Numbered from the stretch's first letter, positions 27,453-37,066 are shown. The stretch is DNA of 64,000 bases from Aquabacter sediminis (GCF_028863665.1 NZ_JARBFX010000013.1:57628-121627), one strand, 5' to 3'. Numbers and translations are program-made. Notes: generated by a model not told the origin, from the sequence alone.

Positions 27453-28211
27453 ATGTTCGCCTTGTCGTCCCTCTTCGACCTGACGGGCCGCACGGCCCTT
27501 GTGACCGGCGGCAGTTCCGGCATTGGCCTTGCCATCGGTGCCGCCCTCGGCAAGGCCGGCGCGCGGGTGCTGCTCACCGCCCGGCGCGCGGCGGAGTTGT
27601 CCGCCGCGGTGGAAGACCTCCAGCGCGACGGAATCACAGCCGCCGCCTTGGTGTCCGATCTCGCCGCATCGGGCGCCGCCGAGGCGCTGGCGCGCGAAGC
27701 CGGTGCGGTGGACATATTGGTGAATGCCGCCGGCATCAATCTGCGCCAGCCCTTCGGCGCGGTGAGCGCGGAGGCCTTCGACCTGCACATGGCGGTGCAT
27801 GTGCGCGCGCCCTTCCTGCTGACGCGGGACCTGGCGCCGGGCATGGCCGAACGGGGCTGGGGGCGCATCATCAACATCGCCTCACTGCAATCCTTCCGCG
27901 CCTTCCCCAATTCCGCGCCCTATGGCGCAGCGAAGGGAGCAGTGGCGCAACTGACGCGGGCGACCGCCGAGGCCTGGTCGCGCCACGGCATCACCTGCAA
28001 CGCCATCGCACCGGGCTTCTTCCCCACCGCCCTCACGAAGGCGGTGTTCGAGGACGAGGCGCGCGCCAGCGCCAATGCCGCCCAGACCGCCATCGGCCGC
28101 AACGGCCGGCTGGAGGACCTGGTGGGTCCCGCCGTCTTCCTCGCCTCCGACGCCTCGGCCTATGTCACCGGCCAGATCCTGGCGGTGGATGGCGGCTTCA
28201 CCGCCAAATGA
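27453..28211 (+). CDS. Short-chain dehydrogenase/reductase, HpsO-like
   Basis: A 252-residue NAD(P)-dependent SDR with complete classical motifs: TGGSSGIG (18-25), NAAG (91-94), catalytic S144, Y157 and K161 (YGAAK). It begins nine bases after hpsN. In known dihydroxypropanesulfonate clusters an SDR (HpsO) and a zinc dehydrogenase (HpsP) together interconvert the R and S enantiomers through the 2-keto compound so that HpsN can use both. That role is inferred from position; sequence alone gives only the SDR family. Confidence 0.82.
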   Translation: MFALSSLFDLTGRTALVTGGSSGIGLAIGAALGKAGARVLLTARRAAELSAAVEDLQRDGITAAALVSDLAASGAAEALAREAGAVDILVNAAGINLRQPFGAVSAEAFDLHMAVHVRAPFLLTRDLAPGMAERGWGRIINIASLQSFRAFPNSAPYGAAKGAVAQLTRATAEAWSRHGITCNAIAPGFFPTALTKAVFEDEARASANAAQTAIGRNGRLEDLVGPAVFLASDASAYVTGQILAVDGGFTAK

Positions 28212-28235
28212 ACCAGTCTTGAGCGGACATCCCCA

Positions 28236-29231
28236 ATGAGAGCCCTGGTCTATACCGGCCCCCACCACCTTGAACTGCGCACCGAGCCCGAGCCCATCCC
28301 CGGCAATGACGAGGTGCTGGTGCGGGTGGAGGCGGTGGGCATTTGCGGGTCGGACATGCATGCCTATCACGGCCATGACACCCGCCGCCCCGCGCCTTTG
28401 GTGCTCGGCCACGAGGCGGCCGGGCGCATCGCCTCCGGGCCACGGGCGGGAGAGCGGGTGACCGTCAATCCGCTGGTGACCTGCGGCACCTGTTCCAGCT
28501 GCGAGGCCGGGCGCCCGCATCTGTGCGCGTCGCGCCAGATCCTCTCCATGCCGCCCCGTCCCGGCGCCTTCGCCGAACGGGTGCGGGTGCCCGAGCGAAA
28601 CCTCGTGACGGTGCCCGAGCATCTGCCCATCGCCCATGCGGCGCTGGCGGAGCCTGTGGCGGTGTCCTATCACGCGGTCAATACGGGCGCGCGCCTGCTG
28701 GGCCAGCCCTTGCCCGCCGCCCGCTGCCTGGTGCTGGGGGGCGGCGCCATCGGCCTTGCCGCCGCTCTGGTGCTGCGCATGCAGGGCGCGGCGCGCATCT
28801 TCCTGGCCGAGCCCCATGCGGGCCGGCGCGAGACGGTGCGGCGCGCCGGCGACTTCCTCTGCTACGCGCCGGGCGATGGCACAGAGCCAGCCGATGGCAG
28901 CATCGACCTCGTCATCGATGCGGTGGGTGCGGAGGCCACGCGCGCCGCTGCGAGCCGACTGGTGCGGCCGGGCGGCGTGATCGTGCACGCGGGCCTTCTA
29001 CCCGGCGAAGCGGGCTTCGACGTGCGGCGGATCACCTTGCAGGAGATCATCGTCACCGGCACCTATTGCTACACCCCGTCTGACTTCCGAGCGACGGTGG
29101 ACGCGCTGGCCAATGGCCGGCTCGGGGCGTTGGACTGGATCGAGGAACGCCCCCTCGCGGAGGGCCCGCAGGCCTTCGCCGACATCGACGCCGGGCGCAC
29201 GGCGGCGGCGAAGATCGTGCTGCGTCTTTAG
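28236..29231 (+). CDS. Zinc-dependent alcohol dehydrogenase, HpsP-like
   Basis: A 331-residue medium-chain dehydrogenase. Catalytic zinc ligands are C37 (GICGSD) and H59-E60 (GHE); the structural zinc set is C83, C86, C89, C97 (CGTCSSCEAGRPHLC). The Rossmann motif is CLVLGGGAIGLAAALV at about 163. It is the last gene of the sulfonate operon, 24 bases after the SDR. With the SDR it probably racemises dihydroxypropanesulfonate by oxidation and reduction at C2; the sorbitol/threonine dehydrogenase-like family is certain, the substrate is contextual. Confidence 0.82.
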   Translation: MRALVYTGPHHLELRTEPEPIPGNDEVLVRVEAVGICGSDMHAYHGHDTRRPAPLVLGHEAAGRIASGPRAGERVTVNPLVTCGTCSSCEAGRPHLCASRQILSMPPRPGAFAERVRVPERNLVTVPEHLPIAHAALAEPVAVSYHAVNTGARLLGQPLPAARCLVLGGGAIGLAAALVLRMQGAARIFLAEPHAGRRETVRRAGDFLCYAPGDGTEPADGSIDLVIDAVGAEATRAAASRLVRPGGVIVHAGLLPGEAGFDVRRITLQEIIVTGTYCYTPSDFRATVDALANGRLGALDWIEERPLAEGPQAFADIDAGRTAAAKIVLRL

Positions 29232-29297
29232 GCTGTCGGTGGCGCGGGGCGATGGGGGCTGCCATGATCGGGCGGCCTCCTCCGTGTGAATCCGGCC

Positions 29298-30014
29298 ATG
29301 TCCCGCTCCGAACGCCTGCTCCTGCTTCTCGATGTCCTGCGCCGCCACCGCCGCCCGGTGAGCGGAAAAGTGCTGGCGGACGAGACCGGCGTGAGCCTGC
29401 GCACCCTTTATCGCGACATTGCCAGCCTCCAGGCCCAGGGCGCCACCATCGAAGGCGAGGCGGGTGTGGGCTATGTGCTGAAACCCGGCTTCCTGCTGCC
29501 GCCGCTCATGTTCTCCGCAGAGGAGATGGAGGCGGTGATGCTGGGCATGAAATGGGTGGCGGACCGGGGAGACGGGGCGCTCAGCGCCGCCGCCCGTGCC
29601 GCGCTCGCTCGCATCCGCGCCGTCGTGCCGCTGGACATGGATCCCGATCCCCACGCTGCGGCGCTCCTGGTGGGACCGTCGGCGCCTCTCCCCGTCCAAC
29701 AGGTGGACCTCGCCCTGCTGCGCACGGCGATCCGCCGGGAGCGCAAGCTTTCCATCGCCTATTGCGACGCGGCCCTGGTGCCCACGAACCGGGTAATCTG
29801 GCCCTTCGCGCTGGCCTATTTCGACCATGCCCGCGTGGTGCTGGGCTGGTGTGAAATGCGGGCGGATTTCCGCTCCTTCCGCACCGACCGGATCGTGGAG
29901 GCGCGGCTGGAAGAGGCGCGCTATCCCCGCCGCCGGCTCGTGCTCCTGCGGGAATGGCAGACTCGGGAGGGCATCACGCCCGCGACGGAAAAAGTTGCTG
30001 CTGCCAGAAACTGA
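29298..30014 (+). CDS. YafY-family (HTH plus WYL-like) transcriptional regulator
   Basis: A 238-residue regulator. The N-terminal HTH_11/DeoR-like domain (residues 1-60) reads SRSERLLLLLDVLRRHRRPV and LADETGVSLRTLYRDIASLQ; the C-terminal half is the ligand-sensing WYL-type domain (RVIWPFALAYFDHARVVLGW, then FRSFRTDRIVEARL). ATG 29298 is chosen; an in-frame GTG four codons earlier is possible. The VOC gene begins 47 bases after its stop, a frequent pairing in which the YafY protein controls the adjacent VOC gene. Confidence 0.83.
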   Translation: MSRSERLLLLLDVLRRHRRPVSGKVLADETGVSLRTLYRDIASLQAQGATIEGEAGVGYVLKPGFLLPPLMFSAEEMEAVMLGMKWVADRGDGALSAAARAALARIRAVVPLDMDPDPHAAALLVGPSAPLPVQQVDLALLRTAIRRERKLSIAYCDAALVPTNRVIWPFALAYFDHARVVLGWCEMRADFRSFRTDRIVEARLEEARYPRRRLVLLREWQTREGITPATEKVAAARN

Positions 30015-30061
30015 CAGCAGGCTCCCATAGGGTGCGCCCGTCTCAATGACGGGAACCCACC

Positions 30062-30439
30062 ATGTTCGTGAACACCTCCATCCTCCTCCATGTGGCCGAC
30101 GCACAGGCGAGCGGGGCCTTCTATGCCCGGCTCCTTGGCATCGCGCCGGTGGAGGAGAGCCCCACCTTCGTCTTCTTCCGCCTGCCCAGCGGCACCGGTC
30201 TCGGCCTGTGGCAGCGGGAGGGCGTGACGCCCGCTTCTTCATCAGCCGTGGGCGGTGGCGAGATCGGCCTCAGCCTTCCCGATGCGGCGGCCGTGGACGC
30301 CGTCCATGCGGATTGGGTCGCCAAGGGCGCCCATATCCTTCTGCCGCCGACGGACCTGGATTTCGGCCGCAGCTTCGTGGCCGCCGACCCCGACGGGCAC
30401 TGGGTGCGCGTCTATGCGATGGCGCCCGATCCGGCCTGA
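30062..30439 (+). CDS. VOC-family protein (glyoxalase/bleomycin resistance/dioxygenase superfamily)
   Basis: A 125-residue single-unit VOC protein that would dimerise to form a metal site. The paired beta-alpha-beta-beta-beta modules are seen as TSILLHVADAQASGAFYARL and IGLSLPDAAAVDAVHADWV, with terminal DPDGHWVRVYA typical of the fold. The usual third metal-ligand Glu positions are not clear, so enzymatic activity is unproven. It follows the YafY-type regulator and ends ten bases from the converging Liv operon. Confidence 0.82.
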   Translation: MFVNTSILLHVADAQASGAFYARLLGIAPVEESPTFVFFRLPSGTGLGLWQREGVTPASSSAVGGGEIGLSLPDAAAVDAVHADWVAKGAHILLPPTDLDFGRSFVAADPDGHWVRVYAMAPDPA

Positions 30440-30449
30440 ACGGGTTCGC

Positions 30450-31145
30450 TCAGGCCTGGCCGAGATAGAGCTTGGCCGCCCGCTCGTCGGAGAGCAGGTC
30501 GGCGGCGGGGCCTTCAAGGGCCACCTTGCCGCCGTCCAGCACCGCGCCGCGATGGGAGATGGCCAGGGCCTGCCGGGCGCGCTGCTCGATGAGGAACACC
30601 GCCGTCCCCGTCTTGGCCAGGTCCGCGATGCGGGCGAAGCTCTCGTCGACCTTGGCGGGTGACAAGGCGGCGGTGGGCTCGTCGAGCACGATCACCACCG
30701 GGCGCGTCATCAGCGCCCGGGCAAAAGCGAGTTGCTGGCGTTCGCCGCCCGACAGGCTGCCCGCCCGCGCCCGCCGCCGCTCGGCAAGGGCCGGGAACAG
30801 GGCGAACATTTCCTCAATACGGACGGCCTTGTCGCGCACCCCTTCCACCACCGCGAGATTGTCGCGGATGGACAGAGAGGGGAACACGTTCGCCACCTGC
30901 GGCACATAGCCGATGCCCGCATGGGCCCGCGCCTCGGCGGGCAGATGGGTGATGTCCCGCCCCTCCAGCAGCACCCGGCCGGTGACGCGGGGCAGCAGCC
31001 CCACCACCGCCTTGGCGAGGGTGGACTTGCCGGCGCCATTGGTGCCGGCCACGGTGAGGATCTCGCCCGCCGAGAGCGTCAGGTCGATGCCGTTGAGAAT
31101 GTTCACCTCGCCATAGCCGCCGGCGAGGGTTTCGATGGTCAGCAT
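30450..31145 (-). CDS. livF: Liv-type ABC transporter ATPase LivF (second system)
   Basis: A 231-residue ATPase. Walker A GTNGAGKST (about 37), signature LSGGERQQLAFARAL (about 132) and Walker B VIVLDEP are complete; GIGYVPQVANVFPSLSIRDN is the LivF Q-loop region. The ATG at 31145 overlaps the livG stop by one base (TGATG); an adjacent GTG codon upstream is the alternative. It belongs to a transporter distinct from that at 12-17 kb, with clearly different sequence. Confidence 0.9.
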   Translation of the reverse strand: MLTIETLAGGYGEVNILNGIDLTLSAGEILTVAGTNGAGKSTLAKAVVGLLPRVTGRVLLEGRDITHLPAEARAHAGIGYVPQVANVFPSLSIRDNLAVVEGVRDKAVRIEEMFALFPALAERRRARAGSLSGGERQQLAFARALMTRPVVIVLDEPTAALSPAKVDESFARIADLAKTGTAVFLIEQRARQALAISHRGAVLDGGKVALEGPAADLLSDERAAKLYLGQA

Positions 31146-31906
31146 CACGCGGCCGCTCCCCCAAGATAGGCGTCCCGCACCTTGGGATCGGCCAGCACCT
31201 CACTTGGCGTGCCGGAGGCGATGAGGCGGCCGCGATCCATCACGTGCAGGGTCGAGACGAGGCGGTTCAGCGCCGGCAGGTCATGCTCGATGATGAGGAA
31301 GCCGATGCCCCGCTCATTCAGTTCGCGGATGCGCACGGACAATTCCTCGATCAGCACCGGATTCACGCCGGCGAAGGGCTCGTCCAGCAGGATCATGCGC
31401 GCGCCCGTCATCAAGGCGCGGCCCAGCTCCACCAGCTTCTTCTGGCCGCCGGAGAGGCGCCCGGCGGGCAGGTCCGCCACCTTCTGGAGGCGCAGGAAGG
31501 CGATGGTCTCCTCCGCCTTCTCCGCGATGTGCGCCTCCTGCGCCTTCACGAGGCCGGGCCGGAAGAAGGCGGAGAGGAGCCCCTCCCCCGCCTGCCCGGG
31601 GCTTGCGGCCATGAGGTTCTCGCGCACGGTGAGGTGGGAAAATTCCCGCGGCACCTGGAAGGTGCGCACCATGCCGGCGCGCGCCCGCTCCATGGGGCTC
31701 GCGCGTCCGAGCGAACGGCCCTCGAAGGCCACCTCGCCCGCATCCGCCGCCAGGAACCCGGTGACGAGGGAGAAGAGGGTGGACTTGCCGGCCCCGTTCG
31801 GCCCGATCACGCCCACCAGCGCCCCGGCGGGCACCTCGAAGCGGACATCGTCCACCACGCGCAGGCCACCATAGGCCTTGGTCAGTCCTTGGATGGAGAG
31901 CGTCAT
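31145..31906 (-). CDS. livG: Liv-type ABC transporter ATPase LivG (second system)
   Basis: A 253-residue ATPase: Walker A GPNGAGKST (about 35), signature LSGGQKKLVELGRALM (about 151), Walker B MILLDEPFAGVNP, and H-loop IIEHDLPALNRLV. Its start overlaps livM by four bases. Together with LivF it powers the second Liv importer. Confidence 0.9.
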   Translation of the reverse strand: MTLSIQGLTKAYGGLRVVDDVRFEVPAGALVGVIGPNGAGKSTLFSLVTGFLAADAGEVAFEGRSLGRASPMERARAGMVRTFQVPREFSHLTVRENLMAASPGQAGEGLLSAFFRPGLVKAQEAHIAEKAEETIAFLRLQKVADLPAGRLSGGQKKLVELGRALMTGARMILLDEPFAGVNPVLIEELSVRIRELNERGIGFLIIEHDLPALNRLVSTLHVMDRGRLIASGTPSEVLADPKVRDAYLGGAAA

Positions 31907-32787
31907 TTGCGGGTGAAATCCCCCATCAGGCCCTGCGGGCGGTACATGGTGAAGAGGACGAGGGCGAGGCCGACGACCCCGAGCCGCACGCTCGCCATGG
32001 CCACTTCCGAGATGAAGGGCATGAGATCGCGCAGGAAGCGGGAGCCTTCCAGGAACACCATCAGCAGGAGCGCGCCCACCAGTGCCCCGGATATGCGCCC
32101 CACGCCGCCCATGATGATGGCCATCCAGACCTGGAAGGTCATCAGCGGCACGAACTGGTCGGGGGAGATGTAACCGATATAATGGGCATAGACCGCCCCG
32201 GCGATGCCCGCGAGCCCGGCGCCCAAAACCAGAACCTGGATCTTGAAGCCCGCCGGGTCCTTGCCCAACGCCTTCACCGCCTCCTCATTGTCGCGGATGG
32301 CCTCGATCATGCGCCCGAAGGGCGAACGCACGATGCGCACCATGGCGGCCACCGCCAGCAGGTTCAGCAGCACCAGCAGGCCGAGCACCGCCAAGGCCTG
32401 GGTGGTGCCGGAGAACATGCCAAACATTTTCGGGATGCCGGGAATACCCTGCACGCCCTGGGTGAGCCAGCGCTCGGAGGTGACGACGAGGCGCACCACC
32501 TCCGAAAAGCCCAGCGACACGATAGCGAAATAGTCCTCCCGCAGGCGGATGCTGGCAAGGCCCAGCGGCCAGGCCGCCAGCATGGCGAAGAGCGCGGCGA
32601 GCGGGAAGGTGATCAGCATGGACAGGGAATGGGTGGACAGGATCGCAGTGGTGTAGGCGCCCACGCAGAAGAAGCCCACATGGCCGAAATTGACGATGCC
32701 CGTGAGGCCATATTGCAGGTTCAGCCCCAGCGCGAGCAGCACATAGATGGCGCCGATAATGGCGATGGCGATCAGATAGGCGTCCAT
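31903..32787 (-). CDS. livM: Liv-type ABC transporter permease LivM (second system)
   Basis: A 294-residue permease with about eight hydrophobic helices. The N-terminal LALGLNLQYGLTGIVNFGHV and the cytoplasmic loop MIEAIRDNEEAVKALGKDPA are LivM hallmarks. Overlaps livH by one base and livG by four, implying translational coupling. Confidence 0.9.
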   Translation of the reverse strand: MDAYLIAIAIIGAIYVLLALGLNLQYGLTGIVNFGHVGFFCVGAYTTAILSTHSLSMLITFPLAALFAMLAAWPLGLASIRLREDYFAIVSLGFSEVVRLVVTSERWLTQGVQGIPGIPKMFGMFSGTTQALAVLGLLVLLNLLAVAAMVRIVRSPFGRMIEAIRDNEEAVKALGKDPAGFKIQVLVLGAGLAGIAGAVYAHYIGYISPDQFVPLMTFQVWMAIIMGGVGRISGALVGALLLMVFLEGSRFLRDLMPFISEVAMASVRLGVVGLALVLFTMYRPQGLMGDFTRK

Positions 32788-33653
32788 CAGCGCACCCCCT
32801 CAACCCGGCCGAACAGGCCCTTGGGCCGCACCAGAAGCACGATGAGCAGAACCACAAAGGCGAGCGCCAGCTTGTAGGTGAACCCAACATAGGGCGTGGC
32901 GATCTCCTGCAGCACGCCCAGCAGCACGCCGGCCACCACCGCCCCCACCGGATGGCCGATGCCGCCCAGCACCGCCGCCGCGAAGACGGGGATCAGCATC
33001 TCCCATCCCATTTCCGGCGACACCACCGTCTTGATGCCCAGCAGCACGCCGGCCAGCGCCGCCACCGCGCCGCCCAGCGCCCAGAGCCCCAGCATCACCT
33101 TGCGCGGCGCGATGCCCGACACCCGCGCCAGCATGGGATCATCCGCCACCGCCCGCATGCGCCGGCCCATGGGGGTGGCGTGCAGGATGAGGAAGACCAC
33201 CACCAGGGTGGCGAGGGCGGCAATGCCGATCTTCAGGTCGTTGGGCTGGATGCGCAGGTCATAGACCCGCCAGGGCCGCACCAGGGGCAACTGGAACACC
33301 TGCTGGCCATGGCCATAGATGAGGCCGAGCACCGCGCGGATGACGAAGCCGACACCGATGGAAGCCAGCAGCGCCGACACCGAAGGCCGCCCCTCCAGCA
33401 CCCGGAACACCAGGAGATAGGAGAGCACCCCCACCAGCGCCCCGGCCGCGAGCCCCACCAGGCCACCCAGCACGATGGAGCCGGTGGCGGCGAAGCCCGC
33501 CAGCGCCGCATAGGCGCCGCAGGTCATGAAATCTCCCGTCGCCGCATTGGCGAAGCGGGCCACCCCGAACACCAGGGTCAGCGCCAGCGCCGCGAGCCCG
33601 ATGACGAGCCCGGACATGAGGCCGGAAATGGCGAGTTCCAAAAAACCGCTCAT
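32787..33653 (-). CDS. livH: Liv-type ABC transporter permease LivH (second system)
   Basis: A 288-residue permease: ISGLMSGLVIGLAALALTLV at the N-terminus, VARFANAATGDFMTCGAY, and the loop RMRAVADDPMLARVSGIAPR. The start at 33653 removes an N-terminal extension that lacks membrane character. It follows the binding-protein gene after 144 bases. Confidence 0.9.
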   Translation of the reverse strand: MSGFLELAISGLMSGLVIGLAALALTLVFGVARFANAATGDFMTCGAYAALAGFAATGSIVLGGLVGLAAGALVGVLSYLLVFRVLEGRPSVSALLASIGVGFVIRAVLGLIYGHGQQVFQLPLVRPWRVYDLRIQPNDLKIGIAALATLVVVFLILHATPMGRRMRAVADDPMLARVSGIAPRKVMLGLWALGGAVAALAGVLLGIKTVVSPEMGWEMLIPVFAAAVLGGIGHPVGAVVAGVLLGVLQEIATPYVGFTYKLALAFVVLLIVLLVRPKGLFGRVEGVR

Positions 33654-33797
33654 GGCCGGCTCAGGATGGGGGCGCCGCAGCGGCGCGGGAAGGGGCACGG
33701 AATCACGGGCTCAGTCCTCGTCCCGCGCGAAGGCGGGCGACACAGGGGAAGGCGAAGAGGGAGGCCGGCCGACACATGCGGCCGGCCCCGTGTCAGG

Positions 33798-35018
33798 TCA
33801 GAGCTTCACCACATACTTGCGCTCGATCTTGCCCTTGGAGGCGAAGGAGACCGAGAAGTCGGGCGTCACGTCGCCATACTGGTCGAAGTCGAGGATGGAC
33901 GAGGCGCCCTGATAGTCGATCTTGCCGTCCTTCAGCGCCGCCTTGCCTTCCGCGAAGGTGGAGACCGGCTTGCCGCCGGGACCCGCCACCTCGCGCAGCT
34001 TGGCGGCGATGGCGGCCACGTCCGCATTGGGGCCGGCGGCCTCCATGGCCAGCGCCAGCACCACCACCATGTCCCAGGTCATGGCTGCATAGACATTGGA
34101 CAGGCCCGACTGGCCCATGGCCTTCTGGTAGGCGGCATCATAGGCCTTGAACGCCTCGGAGCCCTCGTTGGAGATGCTGTCGACGGCGATGATGCCTTCC
34201 GTAACCTCCGGCCCCAGCGCCTGGACCAATTGCGGGTTGGCCGCCCAGGCGGGGATGATGAACTTGGTGGTCTCGCCGGTCTGGAACCATTCGCGCAGGA
34301 TGATGGTGGTGTCGGCGAGATAGGAGCCCATGACGATCACATCGGGCTTGGCGGCCAGCACCTTCTGCAGCTCGGCGCGGTAGCTGGGCTGGTTAGGCTC
34401 ATAGACCACCTCGGCCACCACCTTGCCGCCCTGCGCTTCCCAGGCCTTCTTGAAGCCCTCGGTGTTGCCGATGCCGGAGGCATTGTTGAAGGCCATGGTG
34501 GCGGGGCGCTTGAAGCCTTCCTTCTTGGCCACTTCCGCGAAGGCGCGGCCGAAGCGGTCATTGGTGGCCTGGAAGCGATAGAGCAGGCCCTTGGCATTGG
34601 CGGGAGGCACCGACAAGGCCGGCGCGCCCGAGGTGTGCATCAGGAGGATGCCGGCATCGTTGGTGAGCGGGGCCACCGCCAGCGACACGCCCGAGGCCCA
34701 GGTGCCCAGGATCGCCTGCACCTTGTTGACCTCGATGAGCTTCTTGGCCGCCAGCACCGCCGCCTGCGGCTGGGTCTGGGTGTCCTCGGCCGAGATTTCG
34801 AGGGTGCGCCCGGCGGCGCCGCCCGCCGCGTTCACCATTTCGGCGGCGGCGAGGATCATCTTCTGCATGCCGGAGCCATAGGGGGCGCCGGCACCGGTGA
34901 CGGGGTTCAGCGCCCCGATGCGGAACGCCGCCGTCTGGGCGAGCGCGCCGCGCGTGAGAGCGGGGAGGAGAAGCGTGCCCGCAAGGCCCGCGAGCGTCTG
35001 GCGACGGGAAAGAGTCAC
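33798..35018 (-). CDS. Liv-type ABC transporter substrate-binding protein (second system)
   Basis: A 406-residue periplasmic protein. The N-terminus has a twin-arginine-like S-R-R-Q-T-L followed by a hydrophobic stretch and ALAQ, so it is probably exported by Tat or Sec with cleavage near residue 28. The mature Peripla_BP_6 fold shows FRIGALNPVTGAGAPYGSGM, LEISAEDTQTQPQAAVLAAK and ILGTWASGVSLAVAPL. The ligand is unknown; the adjoining amidohydrolase suggests an amide, cyclic amide or peptide-like compound. Confidence 0.87.
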   Translation of the reverse strand: MTLSRRQTLAGLAGTLLLPALTRGALAQTAAFRIGALNPVTGAGAPYGSGMQKMILAAAEMVNAAGGAAGRTLEISAEDTQTQPQAAVLAAKKLIEVNKVQAILGTWASGVSLAVAPLTNDAGILLMHTSGAPALSVPPANAKGLLYRFQATNDRFGRAFAEVAKKEGFKRPATMAFNNASGIGNTEGFKKAWEAQGGKVVAEVVYEPNQPSYRAELQKVLAAKPDVIVMGSYLADTTIILREWFQTGETTKFIIPAWAANPQLVQALGPEVTEGIIAVDSISNEGSEAFKAYDAAYQKAMGQSGLSNVYAAMTWDMVVVLALAMEAAGPNADVAAIAAKLREVAGPGGKPVSTFAEGKAALKDGKIDYQGASSILDFDQYGDVTPDFSVSFASKGKIERKYVVKL

Positions 35019-35067
35019 GGTCGTGTTCCCTTTGGTTTGCAGTTCTTGGGTCTGGAGGCTTGTTGGT

Positions 35068-36300
35068 TCAGGCGAGCGTGGACGACTTGACGAAGGCGCC
35101 GCCCTTCATGATGAGCGGCATGTGGCGGCCCTGGCCGGTGAGCAGCGAGAGATCCGCCAGCGGGTCGCCCTCCACCACGATGAGGTCGGCGAAGGCGTCG
35201 GCGGCGATGGTGCCGATCTGGCCCTCCATGCGCAGCAGCTTCGCCGCGATGGTGGTGGCGGAGGCGATCACCTCATGGGCCGGCAGCACGCGGCCACGGA
35301 TGACGAACTCCTCGGACTGGTGGCGGTGCATCTCGCCCAGCAGATCGGAGCCATAGGCCATGGGCAGGCCGGCTTCGCGCATGATGGAAATGGATTCCAT
35401 GCCGGCCAGGCGCACGCTGTCGATCTTGGCGATGGAGCCGGCCGGGAAGCCCATCGCGGCGCCTTCGGAGGCGAGCTTGTCATAGGTCACAAGCGTGGGC
35501 ACCGCGATGGCGCCCTTCTGCGCGGCCAGCTTGGCGGTGTCGGCCTGGATGAGATTGCAGTGTTCCAGCGAATGGACGCCGCATTCCACCGCCCGGCGAA
35601 TGCCCTCGTCCGTATAGAGATGGGCGGAGACATAGGTGCCGGCATTCTCCGCCTCCTCCACCACCGCCAGCAATTCCTCCCGGGCAAAGCCGAGGAAGTG
35701 GATGGGATCGGTGGGCGAGGCGACGCCGCCATTGGCCATGATCTTGATGAAGTCGGCCCCGCCCTTGATCTCCTCGCGGGCAGCGCGGCGCATCTCCGGC
35801 ACGCCGTCCACCACGCGGCCGAGCGCGCCCAGGCGGAAGCCGGTGCGGGGCGTCTCGCGGTCGTCATAGGGGCCGCGGAAGTCGCAATGGCCGCCGGTCT
35901 GGCTCAGCGCCTTGCCGCAGATGACCATGCGGGGCGCGGGCAAAAAGCCTTCCGCCGCCGCCACCTTCAGCCCGCGATCGGCGCCGCCGAGGTCGCGCAC
36001 GGTGGTGAAGCCGCGCATGAGCATCTCGCCCATGAGCTTCATGGCGCGCACGGCGACGAGGCTGTCCGGCAGCTTGGCGTTGGCGCCGAGGTCGGCGAGG
36101 CAGGCGATGGTATGCACATGGGCGTCGATGAGGCCGGGCATGAGGGTGCGGCCCTTCAGATCCACCACCTCGGCCCCCGCCGCGCTGATCTTCGGCGCCA
36201 CCTCCTTGATGCGCTCGCCCTCGACGAGCACCTCCACCGGCGCGCCGCGCTCGGGTGCGGTCCCGTCGACGATACGGGCATTGGTGAAGAGAAAGGCCAT
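35068..36300 (-). CDS. Metal-dependent amidohydrolase family protein
   Basis: A 410-residue cytosolic hydrolase of the amidohydrolase superfamily (imidazolonepropionase / Xaa-Pro dipeptidase-like group). The N-terminal metal motif is GLIDAHVHT (H61, H63). Further likely ligands are the Lys in GGADFIKIMANGG (about 186), His in VSAHLYTDEG and SLEHCNLI, and Asp in MAYGSDLLGEM. It lacks a signal peptide. Located between a TetR-type regulator (four bases away) and a Liv ABC transporter, it probably hydrolyses the imported compound. The exact bond and substrate cannot be told from sequence. Confidence 0.83.
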   Translation of the reverse strand: MAFLFTNARIVDGTAPERGAPVEVLVEGERIKEVAPKISAAGAEVVDLKGRTLMPGLIDAHVHTIACLADLGANAKLPDSLVAVRAMKLMGEMLMRGFTTVRDLGGADRGLKVAAAEGFLPAPRMVICGKALSQTGGHCDFRGPYDDRETPRTGFRLGALGRVVDGVPEMRRAAREEIKGGADFIKIMANGGVASPTDPIHFLGFAREELLAVVEEAENAGTYVSAHLYTDEGIRRAVECGVHSLEHCNLIQADTAKLAAQKGAIAVPTLVTYDKLASEGAAMGFPAGSIAKIDSVRLAGMESISIMREAGLPMAYGSDLLGEMHRHQSEEFVIRGRVLPAHEVIASATTIAAKLLRMEGQIGTIAADAFADLIVVEGDPLADLSLLTGQGRHMPLIMKGGAFVKSSTLA

Positions 36301-36303
36301 GGG

Positions 36304-37014
36304 TCAGCTCCGGTTTGTCGATCTGGCCCGCGGGGCGCGGGCGGCGCCAGCCTTGGCGGGCCGGGCGGGGATGTCGGCGGGAGGGGCGGCGGGCGCGCGT
36401 TCCTCGGGAAACTGCGCCGCCACCTGGGTTTTCCAGAAGGCCAGCATCTCCCGGTAATAAGCGGGGTCCTCGCGCAGAACGGTCTGGGCGATCATGCCGC
36501 GCACCAGGCACATGGTGGCGTTCATCACGGTCCGGGTATGGGCAACATCCGCCCCACGCCGGTCGGCCAGCGCCATCCAGACGGCATCAAGGCCGGCATG
36601 GAACTTCTTCACCACCGGGATGAGGCGATCCTTGAATTCATCATTGTGCCGGGCCTCCGGCAAGTATTCCATGGTCACATAGAACAGACGATCCGACATC
36701 ATCTGCCAGATATAGTCGACGATCTCATCACTCGACCCACCGCGCGCGGAGAAGTCCTCGGCGAAGCGGTGCAGGTCGACGGTGACACGCTCCAGCATGT
36801 CGTTGATGGCGTCCGTCACCAATTCCTCCTTGCTGGAGAAATGGTGCGTCAGCGCGCCCCGCGAGACGCCGGCCTGGGCAGCGATCTGGGGGGTGGAGAG
36901 GCGCGAGAAGCCCTGGTCGTGCAGCAGGTCGATGGTGGCATGGCGCAGGCGAGCGGAGGTCTCCGCCGTCCGCTCATGCTGGGATCGTCTGCGCTGCGCC
37001 ACCCTCGCCCCCAT
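36304..37014 (-). CDS. TetR-family transcriptional regulator
   Basis: A 236-residue regulator. The helix-turn-helix (about residues 20-60) reads FSRLSTPQIAAQAGVSRGAL and THHFSSKEELV; the C-terminal ligand domain is helical, with an unusual Ala/Pro/Arg-rich tail after about 205. ATG 37014 is used; an in-frame GTG lies 15 bases upstream, and neither has a good ribosome site. It is the first gene of the minus-strand amidohydrolase/Liv block, and a perfect 6-bp inverted repeat 35 bases upstream is a likely autoregulatory operator. Confidence 0.87.
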   Translation of the reverse strand: MGARVAQRRRSQHERTAETSARLRHATIDLLHDQGFSRLSTPQIAAQAGVSRGALTHHFSSKEELVTDAINDMLERVTVDLHRFAEDFSARGGSSDEIVDYIWQMMSDRLFYVTMEYLPEARHNDEFKDRLIPVVKKFHAGLDAVWMALADRRGADVAHTRTVMNATMCLVRGMIAQTVLREDPAYYREMLAFWKTQVAAQFPEERAPAAPPADIPARPAKAGAARAPRARSTNRS

Positions 37015-37048
37015 CTGAATTGCGGGCACAGCAAGGCACTACACTTAC

Positions 37049-37066
37049 AAACAGTCAAGTCTGTTT
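37049..37066. promoter_or_regulatory. Candidate TetR-type operator
   Basis: aaacag-tcaagt-ctgttt, a perfect 6-bp inverted repeat with a 6-base spacer in an AT-rich patch between the TetR-type gene and the divergent P-type ATPase. It overlaps TTGACT on the minus strand, a possible -35. Confidence 0.6.

Noticed and set aside
29298..30439. YafY and VOC genes as members of the sulfonate operon
   Set aside because: They are on the same strand, but the 66-base gap, different protein types and the common YafY/VOC pairing elsewhere favour a separate unit.
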